In this document: piece after piece, positions 5,929 through 6,102 of the stretch
Numbering within the stretch: position 1 is the first letter of the stretch
Layout of the letters: each line of letters begins with the position of its first letter
The notes under the pieces: generated by a model
What the model was told of the DNA's origin: nothing
The model's database searches: none
The model's input: only the letters and a program-made list of their open reading frames with translations
NCBI GenBank assembly: GCA_009923475.1
Contig: RFTM01000117.1
Span: 1-6,102 of the forward strand
Source: Gammaproteobacteria bacterium
Lineage (GTDB): Bacteria; Pseudomonadota; Gammaproteobacteria; Steroidobacterales; Steroidobacteraceae
Reading direction: 5' to 3'
Length of the DNA stretch: 6,102 nt
Program-made: the position numbers and the translations under genes

Positions 5929-6102
5929 TCAGTGCGCCGCGAGGAGGCTGCCGAACCCGTCCATCCGGTCGTTGATGCCGTCGGCGCGCAGCGCGTGCCA
6001 GTAGGTCGCGGCGTTGATGGCCACGACCGGCTTGCCGAGCCAGCGCTCCGCCTCGTCGGCGAGCCGCAGCATGGAAAGATTGGTGCCGACCTGCACCAGC
6101 GC
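5929..6102 (-). CDS. Asp/Glu racemase / maleate isomerase superfamily protein (C-terminal fragment)
   Basis: Only the last 57 residues are inside the window; the gene runs in from beyond base 6102 and ends at the TGA at 5929-5931. The fragment begins ALVQVGTNLSM and continues with WLGKPVVAINAATYWHALR and a final Gly-Phe-Gly-Ser-Leu-Leu stretch. This matches the C-terminal end of the maleate cis-trans isomerase / arylmalonate decarboxylase / Asp-Glu racemase superfamily: the second active-site loop, a helix ending in Leu-Gly, a strand followed by Asn and a Thr-Tyr/Trp pair, then the closing helix. Enzymes of this group normally use one or two Cys residues as acid-base catalysts. No Cys occurs in the visible part, so the second catalytic Cys appears to be missing. 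It is probably cotranscribed with the methyltransferase 39 bases downstream. The exact reaction cannot be inferred from this fragment. Confidence 0.78.
   Translation of the reverse strand, partial: ALVQVGTNLSMLRLADEAERWLGKPVVAINAATYWHALRADGINDRMDGFGSLLAAH

Noticed and set aside
1..6102. CRISPR array, tRNA/rRNA, insertion sequence or defence system
   Set aside because: Apart from the coding hexamer array I saw no spaced direct repeats, no RNA-gene signatures, no transposase motifs and no terminal inverted repeats.

Overview
The window is very GC-rich (by eye about 70%), densely packed with genes and strongly biased to G/C at third codon positions. Together with the protein families present (a CysB-type LysR regulator, a MetX/MetY pair, GTGA overlaps), this suggests a high-GC proteobacterium. 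Burkholderiales is my best guess, but no rRNA or other taxonomic marker is present. No gene-free stretch exceeds 300 bases; the longest gap is 80 bases (849-928).

Plus strand, 1-4234: sulfur amino-acid genes. The window opens inside a CysB-family LysR regulator that lacks its start. An 80-base gap follows, holding a perfect 17-bp palindrome of the LysR-box type (T-N11-A). Three genes then run in tight succession: a CysK-like PLP-dependent sulfhydrylase, a MetX-family homoserine (or serine) O-acyltransferase whose GTG start overlaps the preceding stop, and an O-acetylhomoserine sulfhydrylase (MetY) 19 bases further on with a strong Shine-Dalgarno sequence. One enzyme makes an activated O-acyl amino acid and two use such compounds with sulfide, so the operon looks like a self-contained sulfide assimilation module for cysteine and homocysteine/methionine, probably controlled by the upstream regulator.

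Minus strand, 6102-4265: a convergent set of three genes. In transcription order these are the C-terminal end of an Asp/Glu-racemase / maleate-isomerase superfamily protein, a 396-residue class I SAM-dependent methyltransferase with a long uncharacterised N-terminal region, and a small putative coiled-coil protein. The last ends in a Lys-Ala repeat tail encoded by six perfect copies of a hexanucleotide. The methyltransferase stop overlaps a possible GTG start of the small gene, so the two are probably translationally coupled. Their biological role cannot be read from the sequence.

The two operons meet tail to tail with only 30 bases between stop codons, and that gap holds a GC-rich hairpin. 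I see no mobile element, CRISPR array, tRNA, rRNA or defence system. The points most worth following up are the LysR box with its promoter-like geometry, the atypical CysK/MetX pairing, and the methyltransferase plus Lys-rich protein pair.
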